Source of the DNA: Liopterus haemorrhoidalis
Lineage: Eukaryota; Arthropoda; Insecta; Coleoptera; Dytiscidae
Direction: 5' to 3'
NCBI GenBank assembly: GCA_963971575.1
Contig: OZ020620.1
Location: 41,206,924-41,270,923 of the forward strand
DNA length: 64,000 nt
Positions within the stretch are counted from its first letter, which is position 1, and each line of letters begins with the position of its first letter. A program made the position numbers and the translations under genes. The notes below the pieces were generated by a model. It had not been told where the DNA came from. It did not search any database and was given only the letters and a program-made list of their open reading frames with translations. Shown here one piece after another: positions 35,271 through 46,640 of the stretch.

Positions 35271-35827
35271 CAGTCGATTCCGCTTAATTGGGACATATCG
35301 GGACTTAGGCATTTTGGCCCACTTAAGCGGCTGCCCCAATTAAGCGAATTTCACATAAAATTAAACTATGCATATTTTTCTTTCAATAATTTTATTTTAT
35401 AAACTCTTGGACAAAACTATAAATTACATATAACCAAAAAATATATACTTTTAAGAAAATATAATAATAAATAGGTACATACAATTTAATTCAATGCAAA
35501 AATGCGTCAAGTGTAGTCTGTCTTTTGTTTTTGTAACATTTCACTTCTACAAAATCAGCACAGGTATTCAGTGCGGATGTAGGCCTCCCTTCATTTCCTT
35601 CCTGCATAAAATAACGCTGTAATATTAAATTCTTTGTACATTTTCTTGAGAATATGTGTAACATAATATGTACTGTGATCTTAACTGTCCCAATTAAGCG
35701 GAATGTTGTCCCAATTAAACATGTAAATTTACTGTTGGTTCCTTGGTTTGGTGTCTGTTCTTTGAGATTTGTCCCAAATAAGCGGCTGCCCCAATTAAGC
35801 GGTGGCCCAATTAAGCGGAATCGTCTG
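35271..35827 (-). mobile_element. Tigger/pogo-type element, 557 bp
   Basis: Left end CAGTCGATTCCGCTTAATTG and right end CAATTAAGCGGAATCGTCTG are inverted repeats, flanked by TA (35269-35270, 35828-35829). The block CCCAATTAAGCG recurs several times near both ends. The minus-strand interior reads LQRYFMQEGNEGRPTSALNT, then QTTLDAFLH, matching the C-terminal Q-T-T-L-D-x-F of Tigger/jerky transposases. It is a deletion derivative. Confidence 0.85.
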
Positions 35828-36668
35828 TATAGTAAATACATTTGTAACAAGAGACAAAAAAGGTTATAATTTCAAGTGTTGCCGAGGACAGCGCATAGGT
35901 TGTTTTATTGAGAGGTTTATCTTGTATCTAAAATATTTGTTTGTTCACAGTATGTTGACATAGGCCTCTCGTGCCAATGAGGCTCCGGACATCACCGTCC
36001 AACATGCAATAAGGACCAACAACATCGCAACCGACTGACCATACCTAATAAATTGCATTCAACCACATTACATAATTAGTGTAGACATCATTATTTGTAA
36101 TATCATTTTTTGAAGAAAAACATGTTTAAGCCAAATTAGTCATAAAGAATCATTTTATTATGATAAGTTTCAAATTATTTGTTAATTTTTTTGTATTAAT
36201 AATTTTATAATATTGATGTGATTGGCACATTGACATATTGTGTGTAGATTTTTTTATTTTATTCTTAAATATACTAAATGTTTGTTTAGTACAGATTGGT
36301 GCACATAAGTGTACAACATTGTTTTTTTCTGTTCTATTTTCAAAGGATTTCTACAAAACAATAATTAAGATACGATTTTTCATATTTATTATTTATCAAG
36401 GTATTTAATTTTTACCGTCTCATAAACTTTTGTCAAATACAGTCGATATCGTTTATAAGGACGTTGAAGGAACCAATGAAATTCGGTCGTTATAACCGTA
36501 GGTCGCTATATCCAAACACTATAAATACAATGTTGAAAAATATGTACATTTTATTTATGTTAAAACAGAGTACATTTCCATGAGTGCAAGAAGCTTAAGC
36601 AACAAAAACAATATTCAAGTGTTACAAAACATTTGAAAAAATAGAACTTATTTTACAAACAACTTAAA

Positions 36669-36792
36669 GGATTCCACACACCAAAGCGGCCGCGGTGGCG
36701 ATATTGCAGCGGCCTAACGCAACCTATACAATACAATGAGACCACGCACATACAAGCGTTCCGCTATCTGAGAACGCCACCGACTGCAGCTT
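36669..36792. mobile_element. truncated GC-rich MITE
   Basis: Identical or nearly so to the first 124 bp of the element at 38098, starting GGATTCCACACACCAAAGCG. It is cut off where R1 copy D begins. Confidence 0.85.
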
Positions 36793-37728
36793 ATGAATTT
36801 TAATTCGAATGCCTAATACCATTATTTAAGTTTCTAAATATATGCAGTATTTTTTTTATATAGCAAAGTTCATTAAGATTTTGAAAATTGCACCTATGGC
36901 TTCCATTGGTTGCTTACATCATAAGTCCCGGCCTTTGATTTCGTCAAACATAGAATTAAATTATAATTTCAACACTTTCCACTGGTTATTAAATTTACGC
37001 TTTTAAAAATTAAATGCAACATTTACCAAATATAACTAGAATTTTAACAAAATAATTTAAACAATATAAAAATGCAAAAAAAAAACAAAAAATAAAATCA
37101 ACAGGATTCGATAGTTTGCAAGTTAAGTTATATTATTAAGCGTACGACAAATCCAACCACGCCACGAGAGCTACTGATCTGGTATGTTACACAACGTATT
37201 AAATAGTTAACATATTTTAGTTAAAAACACAAAAAATGCGTTATTTTCCGAAAACATAATCTGATCAAAAATTCCTGTTGTACTATTCCAGTTCACACCA
37301 ATGTACATTACTTAGAATTTTTTCAGATTTTTAGTTTAAACCATCTGGGCTACAGGGTGTGGGACAAAAATTTTTTTTGCACAATTTTGGCAAATATCGC
37401 ATCAAAATAACTTATTTAGCAAAAATAAAATTTTGATCGTTAATCCACGTACTAAGGGCTTTCATTTGATACCCTACTCAGAATGAAAAAAAAAATTTTT
37501 TTTTTTTTCGATGAGCACATATTTGTTTATATTTTTAGAGGGATATGTTTTTTAGATGTTTTAGTACTTTTCCTATGTGCGGGTCAAAGAGTTGTATAAG
37601 CATGCCAAATTTCAACTCTCTAGGTTTAGCCGTTTGGCTACAATTTTTACCGAACAGACATACAGACAGACAGACGACAAAATGACGGTATAAGGGTTTT
37701 TTGGTCATACCTACAAAACCCTAAAAAT
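36793..37728 (-). repeat. R1 interspersed repeat, copy D (3' truncated)
   Basis: Lacks the palindromic GTGTGAAAATTCACAC end and begins abruptly at GAATTTTAATTCGAATGCC against the truncated GC-rich MITE. Downstream it is collinear with copies B and C, ending with CATACAGACAGACAGA and ACCTACAAAACCCT. Its tRNA-like block is at about 37105-37185. Confidence 0.85.
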
Positions 37729-38097
37729 AGTCCCTCTCACTCATTCAACTTTGGGTAAAGGCACAAATAATCAATATGTAACGAAAATGACATTCTCTTA
37801 TGACACTCACCCCAGCCTAAAATATTTAATCTAAGTACGATTTACGAATGAAAGAAGCCGAGTAGGAATCAGGCGTTGGAGACGGTTTTCAAAAATAGTG
37901 CCTCGGGAATAGTTTATTTCCTGCCGCCTCCCCATCCCTGGTTTATAGAAAAAATAAGTATTACCATAAGCCAAATTTATAAATATCTTAAAAAATGTGA
38001 AATAAATTGCTGTTGAATAAAAGTATTAAAAACTGCCTCACTTTGGTCTAGTGAAAATATTTCCTTGGGAGCCTAAAAACGGCCCAGGCCCCATTAA

Positions 38098-39072
38098 GGA
38101 TTCCACACACCAAAGCGGCCGCGGTGGCGATAATGCAGCGGCCTAACGCAACCTATACAATACAATGAGACCACGCACATACAAGCGTTCCGCTATCTGA
38201 GAACGCCACCGACTGCAGCGTTCAGTCTAGCGATCACCAAACACTGGCGGCCAAACTCGACAAGTTGCGTTAGGCCGCGCGATATTCATTGTTTATATAC
38301 CACAGAGTGAATATATTTAAGAAAATAATGTCGAAAATAGATAATTTAACAGAAAAAATCATAGATCAGTAAAGGATCATTTAATTTTGTATGACTTAGC
38401 ACATCCTGATTACAAGTGTGGGACGAAATAGGAAAAGTTTTGGAAATTGATAGTAAAGTCTGTTCCAAACGATTAGGCGGAACTAGATGTTGCAATCTAG
38501 TTACTTTCATCGTTTCAATAATGCTTTTCAGCCGTTTTGTTTAAGCTTTGTAAATCATACTTGCAACAAACATTTTTTGGTTAAGGTTAATATCATTTTA
38601 AAATGTCATTTTCTTTATATTTTGATTTTTTGTGTCATTCTTAATACAAATATCCCATTTATTTATTTTTGTCATTAAAATATGTAAGAAAATTAATTTA
38701 AGTTTGACATATGTCATTCATTTCCATGGTTATCATTGTTGGAATTTTGACATTCCAACGTGAAAAATGAAATAACCCAAGCAAGGTCCCTTTTCGTGAC
38801 AACTTAAAAGAACGAAATTTCCATTTAGTTCCGCCTAACCGTTTGAAACAGACTGTAAGTAGATTATTATTTTTCCTCTACATACAATTAATTATTCTAT
38901 TGTATTCTCGCAATCAATATTATCATACAACTATATACCGTGATTCAATAACTGATCGCTACCGCTACCGCCACTCCCACCGCGTTAGTGTGAGGAGACC
39001 TGATCGCTAGTCGTATCGCTACCGTGGCCGCTACCGTGGCCGCCACCGCGGCCGCTTTGGTGTGTGGAATCC
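38098..39072. mobile_element. GC-rich MITE with 32-bp terminal repeats and TTAA flanks
   Basis: Both ends read GGATTCCACACACCAAAGCG, continuing through GCCGCGGTGGCG as a perfect inverted repeat of 32 bp. Both ends are flanked by TTAA (38094-38097, 39073-39076), the target duplication of piggyBac-type elements, though the terminal G-G-A-T-T is not a usual piggyBac start. The ends contain a NotI-type GCGGCCGC and are far more GC-rich than the surroundings. A second MITE (38457-38854) is nested inside. Confidence 0.8.
38457..38854. mobile_element. MITE nested in the GC-rich MITE
   Basis: AGTCTGTTCCAAACGATTAG at the left and CTAACCGTTTGAAACAGACT at the right are imperfect inverted repeats of about 28 bp. 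A related right end occurs at 40485-40510. Internal block TGTCATTCTTAATACAAAT recurs at 63610-63660. Confidence 0.65.
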
Positions 39073-39100
39073 TTAACTCTTACATAATTTTACATACGGT

Positions 39101-39288
39101 GTGATTATTTAATGGCGAGAGATTATTTAATGGCGAGATTATGTGCTGCCGGAAATCATTGACTCAATAATTTGGAGATGGCGGAAGTGTCTACTACGCG
39201 CATGCGCGCATAATCGCCTGCTACGATGTATATGAAACGGCAAATTATTCAAACTTCCAGTGACGTCGTCTCGCCATTAAATAATCAC
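39101..39288. mobile_element. 188-bp MITE
   Basis: Perfect 20-bp inverted ends GTGATTATTTAATGGCGAGA; the left end has a second tandem copy of GATTATTTAATGGCGAGA. No coding. Confidence 0.75.
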
Positions 39289-39439
39289 TTTGTACGTATG
39301 TATGTATGTCTGTATGTATTCATATTTAAATTTTAACAAAAAAATCTATCATTTTGCTTTTTTTTTGTGATTTTTGGTTTTTTAAAAAGTTTTTTTCAAT
39401 AATTATTTACAAATGTAGCAATGCAAAATCTGTTTAAAC

Positions 39440-39649
39440 CTATTTTAAATTTTGATTAAACGTGAAAAAATGCTGAATTGTTTCAACTGCTGAAAATGCA
39501 TCCTTTATAGTAGGTGTTTGAAACTCGGTTGTTTCTTCTATTTCCACTTCGTCCTTATTTATTTCTGACTCCAAATTTGGATATGACTCATCTAAAATTT
39601 CATCTGTCATATCCTCTTCCGTTTCGAGTTCTTCATCAATATTTGACAA
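39440..39649 (-). pseudogene. Tigger-like transposase C-terminal remnant
   Basis: The minus frame is acidic (DEELETEEDMTDEILDE) and ends DAFSAVETIQHFFTF, resembling the C-terminal A-L-x-x-I-x-x-F-F segment of Tigger/jerky transposases. It lies just inside the right terminal repeat of the 36440-39834 element, as expected. Confidence 0.6.
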
Positions 39650-39836
39650 GTTTATATTAATGCTTTTCGTTATAAAAAGTTAATATTAATTTGGGTCAAT
39701 TTCAAGCCATTTTTCGTCGATATAAGCGATAAGTGTCACGTATAAAAAGATGTTTCTGGCCAGGACTTTCCGAAATTTCGTCGCAAGAACCGATATGTCG
39801 TTATATCAGATGTCGTTATAAACGATATCCATTGTA

Positions 39837-41054
39837 TACTGTTTTTATAACAAACGATTCCTAATAACAATTTGACAATTATGTTATAAAATATTAAAAA
39901 TTCAATAAAAACAAAACAGTCTAGGTATATTTGATAAGGTTGGGAAAGGATTGTTAAAAAGGATTATAAAATTAAAGTAAATTGTAAATAATCTGCGAAA
40001 AAGTTGTTCAACATGGCAGAAGTGCAGTTTAAATGACTTTTTCTACCTAGTCTAAATTTGATATCTTTCAAAATTTATATTTTAAAATCTTATTTTATAA
40101 ATTTTAGTATAGTTTTGTAGAAATCCAAACACATCCAAAATAAAATTAGATATTATTTAATTTAAAATAACTTAACACCTTTGCTCTAGGTTCCAGAAAA
40201 TCCAACACTCAAAAATTATAAATACTAAACATATTCATAAATTAAAATGGATTGCAGCTTGAAATCTAATATAGTAAAAAAAAAAACAACAGCGCTTATA
40301 TTAGATCTCAAAACAGAACTAAACGGCATTTTTATTTTCTTAAGTTGTCACGAGCTCACTTTTTAACGATTGAACGGAGATTTTGTTAAACATAATGATT
40401 AAAAGCTTCATTCAGGCGTTAAAAGTAACTAGAATTAAAAAGTTAGTGTCTGCTCGTAACAACAAAAATAAAAATTTCGTTTAGTTACGTTTAAGTGTTT
40501 GGAACAGACTATGAATAAAAAGATTAAAGGAAGGAGGCTTACATACTAATTGGATAGACCAGGATGGTATTTCAAAATGGCGGACATTAGTTTCCGGCTG
40601 TACAGTGGCGTAAGGCAATTTATTAAAATAATTGTTATTGATATAAAAAGTACCAATCATGATATTTTCAAAAGAAGCTCAATACAGGAGATACAAACAA
40701 TCAATAAAACACTATTGTACATCTGTAATTTATTATTATAAAATTAATGATACACACAAGTAAATAAATACATACAGAACTTATAGCAGAAAATTATGAC
40801 AGTAAGTCATTGTCCATAAGTAACCTATAGGTTGAGATTTATCAAAATCTCATTAATTAACTTACATAATATGAATGGAAAATACTTAAGAATGAAAAGT
40901 TATTCATTTAGTCTTGGCATTTTGTGTTCTTGATCGTCCATATGCAGTACAGCTAACCATTTTGACAAAATGCCAAATTTCATGTTAAATGCGCAATTTT
41001 ATATTGAATTATAAAATAACTAAAAACTGTTTTAGCCCTGTCATTTATTTATGA
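39837..41054. other. intergenic with MITE-like remnants
   Basis: No gene. 40300-40510 resembles 4500-4680 and carries TTTAAGTGTTTGGAACAGAC, matching the terminal repeat of the 38457 MITE family. Confidence 0.4.
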
Positions 41055-41062
41055 TTTATAAA

Positions 41063-42070
41063 TAAGGTGACCAGACGTCCCGGTTTGGCTGGGACAGTCC
41101 CGGTTATGCATCATATGTCCCGGCGTCCCGAAAGGTAGACTTTGTGTCCCGGTTTAGAATTCCAAAAAAAATAAACTTCACGAACCCAATTTTTTCTAAT
41201 ATCCCGCAAGCCCTCAAAATATTACTCTATTTACAAATATGTCAATCAAATATTTTACAAGCTAGATAAACGAATTTTCAAATAAAAACAAAGATATTTA
41301 AATATCTAGAAGTGAAATTTATCGGTTCTAAATTATCGGATATGATCGATCATCTTGTTGAGGAGGGTTTACTAGATTCAAACACATTCTATCAGACGGT
41401 TGATGAATTCTTTGGCACATCTTTAAATTATTTAGAAGAATGGACAAACTGTTTGGATCCATATTTCAATGGGTTTTACTGAAAGCAGTACCAACATGGG
41501 TTGATGTTACAAAATCAAGAGGCTTGGTGAATAAATATCTGGATATTTCAGCGCATAAATTCTCCGCAATTGATGAAGAATTGCTATTTACGGAAATAAC
41601 GAGGATAAAGAAATTTTTGGAAGAAAAATCAAATGAGGATGAATTTAAAACTGACAACGCAACAAATAAGTTGAAAAAAGTTTTCAGTCATTCTGATGAG
41701 AATTCTATCCCTTGTCAGTATACAAAGCTAATCGTCGAATTTGCTTTCAGTGTTCCAGCAACCAATAGTCCAATTGAAAGAGTATTCAGTCTTGTAAATT
41801 CTTTTTGGACAGAAGAAAAAAGTAGGATGCATGTCAATACATTAAAAGCAGTCCAAAAGTTGTTTGGATTTCTACGATAAAATATCCAAGAATAAAGTTT
41901 TGCTGGAAAAAATTCACAAATCCACAAAGTATTCGTATAAGTAAAATTTCTTTCTTGTAATATTGTTTGTAATTATTTTTTTTTTATCTGTGGCTTAAGA
42001 ATAAATAATTTGATAAAACGATTTTTTTTTATTTGTCCCGGTTTATGATCTTCAAAATCTGGTCACCTTA
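41063..42070 (+). mobile_element. hAT deletion derivative with perfect 8-bp duplication
   Basis: TAAGGTGACCAGA at the left and TCTGGTCACCTTA at the right are perfect inverted repeats, flanked by tttataaa at 41055-41062 and 42071-42078. The sub-terminal motif TCCCGGTTT recurs near both ends. The interior keeps only the C-terminal part of a transposase (41440-41880). Confidence 0.92.
41440..41880 (+). pseudogene. hAT transposase C-terminal domain
   Basis: A 146-codon frame ends with LIVEFAFSVPATNSPIERVF, then SLVNSFWTEEKSRMHVNTLK. This is the hAT C-terminal dimerisation motif (usual form F-x-x-P-A-T-N-A-x-x-E-R-x-F-S). BED finger and catalytic residues are absent. It may still fold as an isolated domain, but I treat it as a remnant. 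Confidence 0.85.
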
Positions 42071-42237
42071 TTTATAAATTATGAATATACTTGAAATTAT
42101 CAAAATAAATGTCAATAATCACTTTTTAATACGAAAACAACAAAATATTGGCAGCCATTGTGGTAGTTAGAATGACATCATTTCCGTCAGAAAAATGTGT
42201 TTAGAAAAAAGTTTAGAATGTGGTAGAAATTCATACA

Positions 42238-42325
42238 GCCTCCTTCCTTTAGTCTTTTTATTCAATGGGAATAGCCTATATGAGGGTGTATTTAGGAAGT
42301 GGGCTGACAAGTCAAAAGAAGGTTG
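42238..42325. mobile_element. right end of a ZBED-type hAT element
   Basis: GGTTGGGAACCACTG is a hAT terminal repeat of the CAGTGGTTCCCAACC type. No matching left end is visible nearby, so this is a solo end. Confidence 0.5.
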
Positions 42326-42329
42326 GGAA

Positions 42330-43155
42330 CCACTGTCCTAAAACAACCAGTGTGTTAATTACCTAATTTTATATTGGATGTAATAAAATTAAGAATTAAG
42401 CATTTATGACATATCCAATTGAAGTGATTTTTACTTCTTGATGCTTTAAACTTAATATGTAACATTTTGTTAAAAAAATGTTTTTCTGTGTATAATTATT
42501 ATTTTATTAAATTTGTTTTTATCATAAAACCCGTAATATTGATGTTCGTGTAAGGACTTAAAGCGAAAAATAAATTTAAAAAAAGACTTGTGAAAATACC
42601 ACGGTATAGTTAAATGTGTTTTAGTTATGCATGAGTAAAAAGTAAAAATGATTCAGAATTACGTAAATATGTTTTTCTGAATATTAATTTATAATTTTAG
42701 TAAGTATTTATTGTTTAATTTTAGTAGAAAACGTTTGTATCAAATGGTGTGATTCTCTATAACCTTATATTGTATTAAGTTTCAATGAAAATAATGTTTC
42801 ACCGGAATATTCATCTCCTACTTATTTGAGAATGTACAATCATAGTAAATTTTAAATCACATTAAAAAGTAACTTGCAGTCGTATCCAAAATAAGATAAA
42901 CATTGTTCTGCCGAAGATTGAAAACAAACTCGAACGAAATGTAAAACAAGACCAATCGTGTCGAACTGCGCCTATTGGCAACTGACACTACCGATAGAGG
43001 CGCCACTGCATTGTACATCATGGCTGACGCAGATAGGATATTTTTGAAAGGTTCAATGGTATCTTCATGTGATATTTATTGAAATTAATTTATTATTCGA
43101 TATAAAGGTTGCGTTAAATGAAATTTTCCGTTTTCACAGTGCCCAAGTAACCTCT
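42330..43155. other. intergenic, no gene seen
   Basis: AT-rich sequence without recognisable coding or repeat structure. Confidence 0.4.
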
Positions 43156-43159
43156 AGGG

Positions 43160-43342
43160 TTATAATTGAAGGTAATAAGGCTTTTTTTTGTCACGTTTCG
43201 GAACACGATGAAAATTTAGGTCTCTATCACGACCTACTTTTGTATTGCAAAGATGAACACAACAATTCACGTTGCATTTAATTTTTTCTTGCAATTTTAA
43301 AGACATTTTTTTAAAACTCGGTATGAAAACAACAGTAAACAA
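43160..43342 (-). pseudogene. N-terminal half of a THAP zinc finger
   Basis: The minus frame has CNVNCCVHLCNTKVGRDRD, then LNFHRVPKRDKK, the start of a THAP (C2CH) DNA-binding domain with its first cysteine pair and the F-H-x-x-P segment. The second half (W, C-x2-H, F-x-x-x-x-F) is not in frame, and no clear splice donor follows. It is either a partial exon or a pseudogene. Confidence 0.5.
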
Positions 43343-43559
43343 ACTCGACTATCCTCCACCTGTCAGAAATCTCAAAAATTTCTCAAAATCTCACTAGAGG
43401 CGCTTCAGTTATTGTCAGTTGACAATAAGGGAAACTTCCTAAGCGCTCTGACATCTGATGGCAATTTGCGGAAGATACGAAAGTGGCATTGTTTTGTTTT
43501 GTTCAATGGAGAAATACGTGTTATTTTGTTGTTTGTGTTTTATTTCTGTGAATCATGGA

Positions 43560-43807
43560 AAAAAAACAATCAATTTTGTTGTGTGCCGCAATGTAAATCG
43601 TGTATAAGGAAGAATCCTTAAACATTCCATAGTTTACCTAAATCGAAAAAAATATCAATTGTAACGACGTTTGGAGGCAGAGAGAAAGTGGATCGTAGGT
43701 TTTTGTGGACCCAAAAACTAAAAATGGGCAAAAGTCCAAGCCCATACATGCACGTTTGCTCGTTGCATTTTATGGAAAGTGATTTTTTACGTCCAATAAA
43801 AGACTGA
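43560..43807 (+). pseudogene. THAP domain with one in-frame stop
   Basis: One frame gives NQFCCVPQCKSCIRKNP, a TAA stop, then TFHSLPKSKK, RRFLWTQKLKMGKSPSPYMH and VCSLHFMESDFLRP. All C2CH ligands (C-x4-C, C-x2-H) and the terminal F-x-x-x-x-F/L region are present, but the single TAA at 43619-43621 splits it. It could be read only by an unrecognised intron; I favour a young pseudogene. It lies about 200 bp from an oppositely oriented THAP half-domain. Confidence 0.65.
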
Positions 43808-44484
43808 AAAAAGCACTTACCCCACCCAAAATTTGCCTAAATCATCAGTTGATATATTTAAAGGCCCTTCGACTTTTTCAGGCAGATATATTAATTTTTA
43901 CTAACATATTTACCATATTTTTGTTGCTATTATATTGACAGACAGTCAAAAATAATTAAAAATACAATGAAAAACTAAAAATTTCCTTGATATTTCTTTA
44001 GAATAGTATATTATTACATATCTTCTAAATCGAAGATTATCTTTAAGTAAAAAAAAAAACTCGGAAAATAGAAAAAATACAACTCATTCATTTTCACCAT
44101 GTAAACAAATACACGAGTAGCAGTTTAATGTCACTTTCGAGTGTTCCAGCTTTGCCGCATATGGCGCTGCGATCTTAAAAGGTTTCCCCTATGGATGTAA
44201 ATATCTATCGCATGTATTGATACTTTATTTAGAAGTGACATTACCGGTGGCGGCGCTGTGCTTTAAGGCAATATGGCTGTTGTCTCTAGTACTCAGCTGT
44301 CAACATGCTAGTAGCTAACAGGTTAATTTAAGAACAATACATTTTTATTTTATGAAAATGCGAGTAAATATTTGCGAAATTTTTTAAATTTTAAGCGCTA
44401 CTCATGTATCGAGGTGTATAACAGAAGGTGGGCATTAAATTACAGTATTTAAAGTTTCATTTCAGTAGATTTATTGAAGTGTAA

Positions 44485-44733
44485 TTTGTAGTTGAGCAGG
44501 TGTTAAATGCCGGGCACGTAATTTTATGTGGTTCTGAGTGTCGGTCATCTGAATTTACAATGTATGGATTCTGTTTGCAAACAAGTGCATTATGTTCATT
44601 GCCTCATGAAATAAAATTAGTTGGACAGGAGCAACTAAAAGTTAAATATGCGACTTGGAAGCATATTAATGCAGTTTTGTTTTTCTGCGACAAATGTATT
44701 GAACAAACTCGCATAGTATCAGTTACTTTTTAA
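44485..44733 (+). pseudogene. SWIM-type repeat-protein fragment
   Basis: Reads VVEQVLNAGHVILCGSECRS, then YGFCLQTSALCSLPHEIKLV and TWKHINAVLFFCDKC. K-H-I-x-A-V-L-x-F-C resembles the end of a SWIM zinc finger. Related to 1707-1802. With the THAP domain upstream it may be one decayed THAP+SWIM protein, a combination I recall from hemipteran multicopy genes. TTTCATTTCAG at 44455-44465 could be an acceptor, but the frame then hits stops. Confidence 0.5.
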
Positions 44734-45961
44734 CTCAAAATATATTCCCATGCCTTCCTCCTGTCCATAACCAAATCTTTTCCCAATCTGGACTTAATAT
44801 TAACTTTCCTCCATTTTTCTTAAGAAAAGAAAAAACTAAGATGCCTATCTTTGTCCTGTCTTGAATGACAGCCAAAAACACTAAAATTTGTTCTACTTTT
44901 ATGGTTTTTCACAACTTCTATCGACATTCTAACAAAAATTCAACACTAGAACATATGTAGTAAGTTCAAACAGTACTAGAGTGCCTAGTACAATATTTGA
45001 ACACCAGACTGCGTATTCGAGCGTGTCAGTTCTCAATAAAACCACTTATTTGTCAAAAGTATACGTCAAAATTTTAAATGAACATTTATATTTTAACTTG
45101 ATTGATGCATTCTCAAATTATCATTTTAATTGACTCTGTATATATTCACAAACATTACCATGTAGAATATTTGTTCAAAGAAACATATTTGGTTAAAATT
45201 GTACTACATTTATATGTAGTTAATTACAGGGTTGATTATTAATTAAATTTAACATTATTTGTTATGGAAAGACTGTCACAAGATGTAATTAAAAAAATTT
45301 GTTGAACAAAAAGTTCATATAAAAACCTAATTTTCTGATTTTAATTTAAATAAATTCATTTTGACAAGACTGTTGACATTTAATCATTTCTTTTTTTCAA
45401 ATTTTTAGTTTTAAAAATGTTACATATACTTAAACAATGTTTAAAATGTTTATTTTGTAATTTGTCTGTGACCAATGTTGTTGTTTTAACTTCTGAATTG
45501 TGGGTTATTTTATTCATTTTTACCCTTATTATTATTTACAGGTGAGTAATAAATGTCATAAATATGAATTTTATTATATCATTTCTAAATTTTAGCAACG
45601 CTCAAAACGAACGTTATTAATTTTACTTAATGATGCGAAATAAATTACATTTTATGCTCCAAAATCTCAAAATGGGTGGTTGTTTTAGTACAAATAGACA
45701 TCATGCAGTCTCTATGGAGTATAAAAGCTGCCGTAAGTACATTTATTATAAAATTTATATAAGTGTAAAACAATTACATTATTAAATATATTTTAAATTC
45801 ATTTTAAAACCGCTCAGTTCATAGCTTTGTTTGAGCAGGAAGCTTCGGCTGTCAAAAACAAGTCAGAGCATGCGCACACTTATTTAGGTGTTCACTATAC
45901 TCTGCCGTAACTAGGATAGTAGGTGTTTACATACGATACTGTACTATCCCGTCGCCTATAC
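44734..45961. other. intergenic, no gene seen
   Basis: AT-rich sequence with no supportable gene or repeat. Confidence 0.4.
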
Positions 45962-46640
45962 CAGTGTTCTTCAACCCGTGGTCCGCGAAAAATTTCGACC
46001 GAATCCTGTAGATACACATTTCTGTTCATGAGTATTTACTTAGCACATTTTTTTAGTCGACGCAGAAACTAACTTTTGCCCAAACTATGATTTATTTAAT
46101 ATTTACTAGCCCCAATACAACACCTCTCGCAGCTATTTTTCATATATCTGAAGAAACTAGCTCGTTGGAATAATCGCTTACAAGAGGAAGATATAGAAAT
46201 GTTTCCACTTTTAGAACAATTTTTCTTTACTGCTGATGTCAACCATTAAGTCATATTCAACATAATAAGTCAACATTTCTTTCCCTGAAAATAAGGATCC
46301 TTGTAAAGGTAACCTCTGGATTAATAATCCATTCTTGGAAGATATAAAGTCATGTGCACTTGATCCTCGTGAAAAAGAAAAGCTGATCGAGTTGTTTTCT
46401 GGTGTCCAGACATAAAATGTAATCAATGTCTCAATTTTGGAAATCGCTAGAAAAAGAATATCTATCTTTTAATTATAAAGTTACCAAATTATTGATAATT
46501 TTTTCGACTTCCTATTTATGCGAAAAGACTTTTTCAGCCATGTCAATTATAAAAACCAAACAGAGAAATCGAATGGATGTTAACGCAGCCCTTCGTCTCT
46601 CAGAAATAACTCTGCAACCACGTATCAAATTTTTTTAAAA
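45962..46640 (+). mobile_element. hAT (ZBED5-like) element, 3' end missing
   Basis: The terminal-repeat-like start CAGTGTTCTTCAACCCGTGG is followed by decayed transposase: RLQEEDIEMFPLLEQF, and at 46426-46638 an open frame FWKSLEKEYLSFNYK then TSYLCEKTFSAMSIIKTKQR and NRMDVNAALRL. This matches the ZBED5-type hAT C-terminus (T-Y-L-C-E-x-x-F-S, I-K-T-K-x-R-N-R). No right terminal repeat was found. Confidence 0.75.

Larger units (their letters stand above)
36440..39834 (-). mobile_element. Tigger/pogo-type element with nested insertions
   Basis: Terminal repeats CAGTCGATATCGTTTATAAG at the left and CGTTATAAACGATATCCATTG at the right, flanked by TA (36438-36439, 39835-39836). The minus-strand frame 39440-39649 encodes an acidic Tigger-like C-terminus. 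Between the ends lie a truncated GC-rich MITE, R1 copy D, a complete GC-rich MITE and further MITEs, explaining its length of 3.4 kb. Confidence 0.8.

Noticed and set aside
38098..39072. CpG island promoter
   Set aside because: GC-rich ends look promoter-like, but they are the terminal repeats of a MITE, and the same sequence recurs at 36669.
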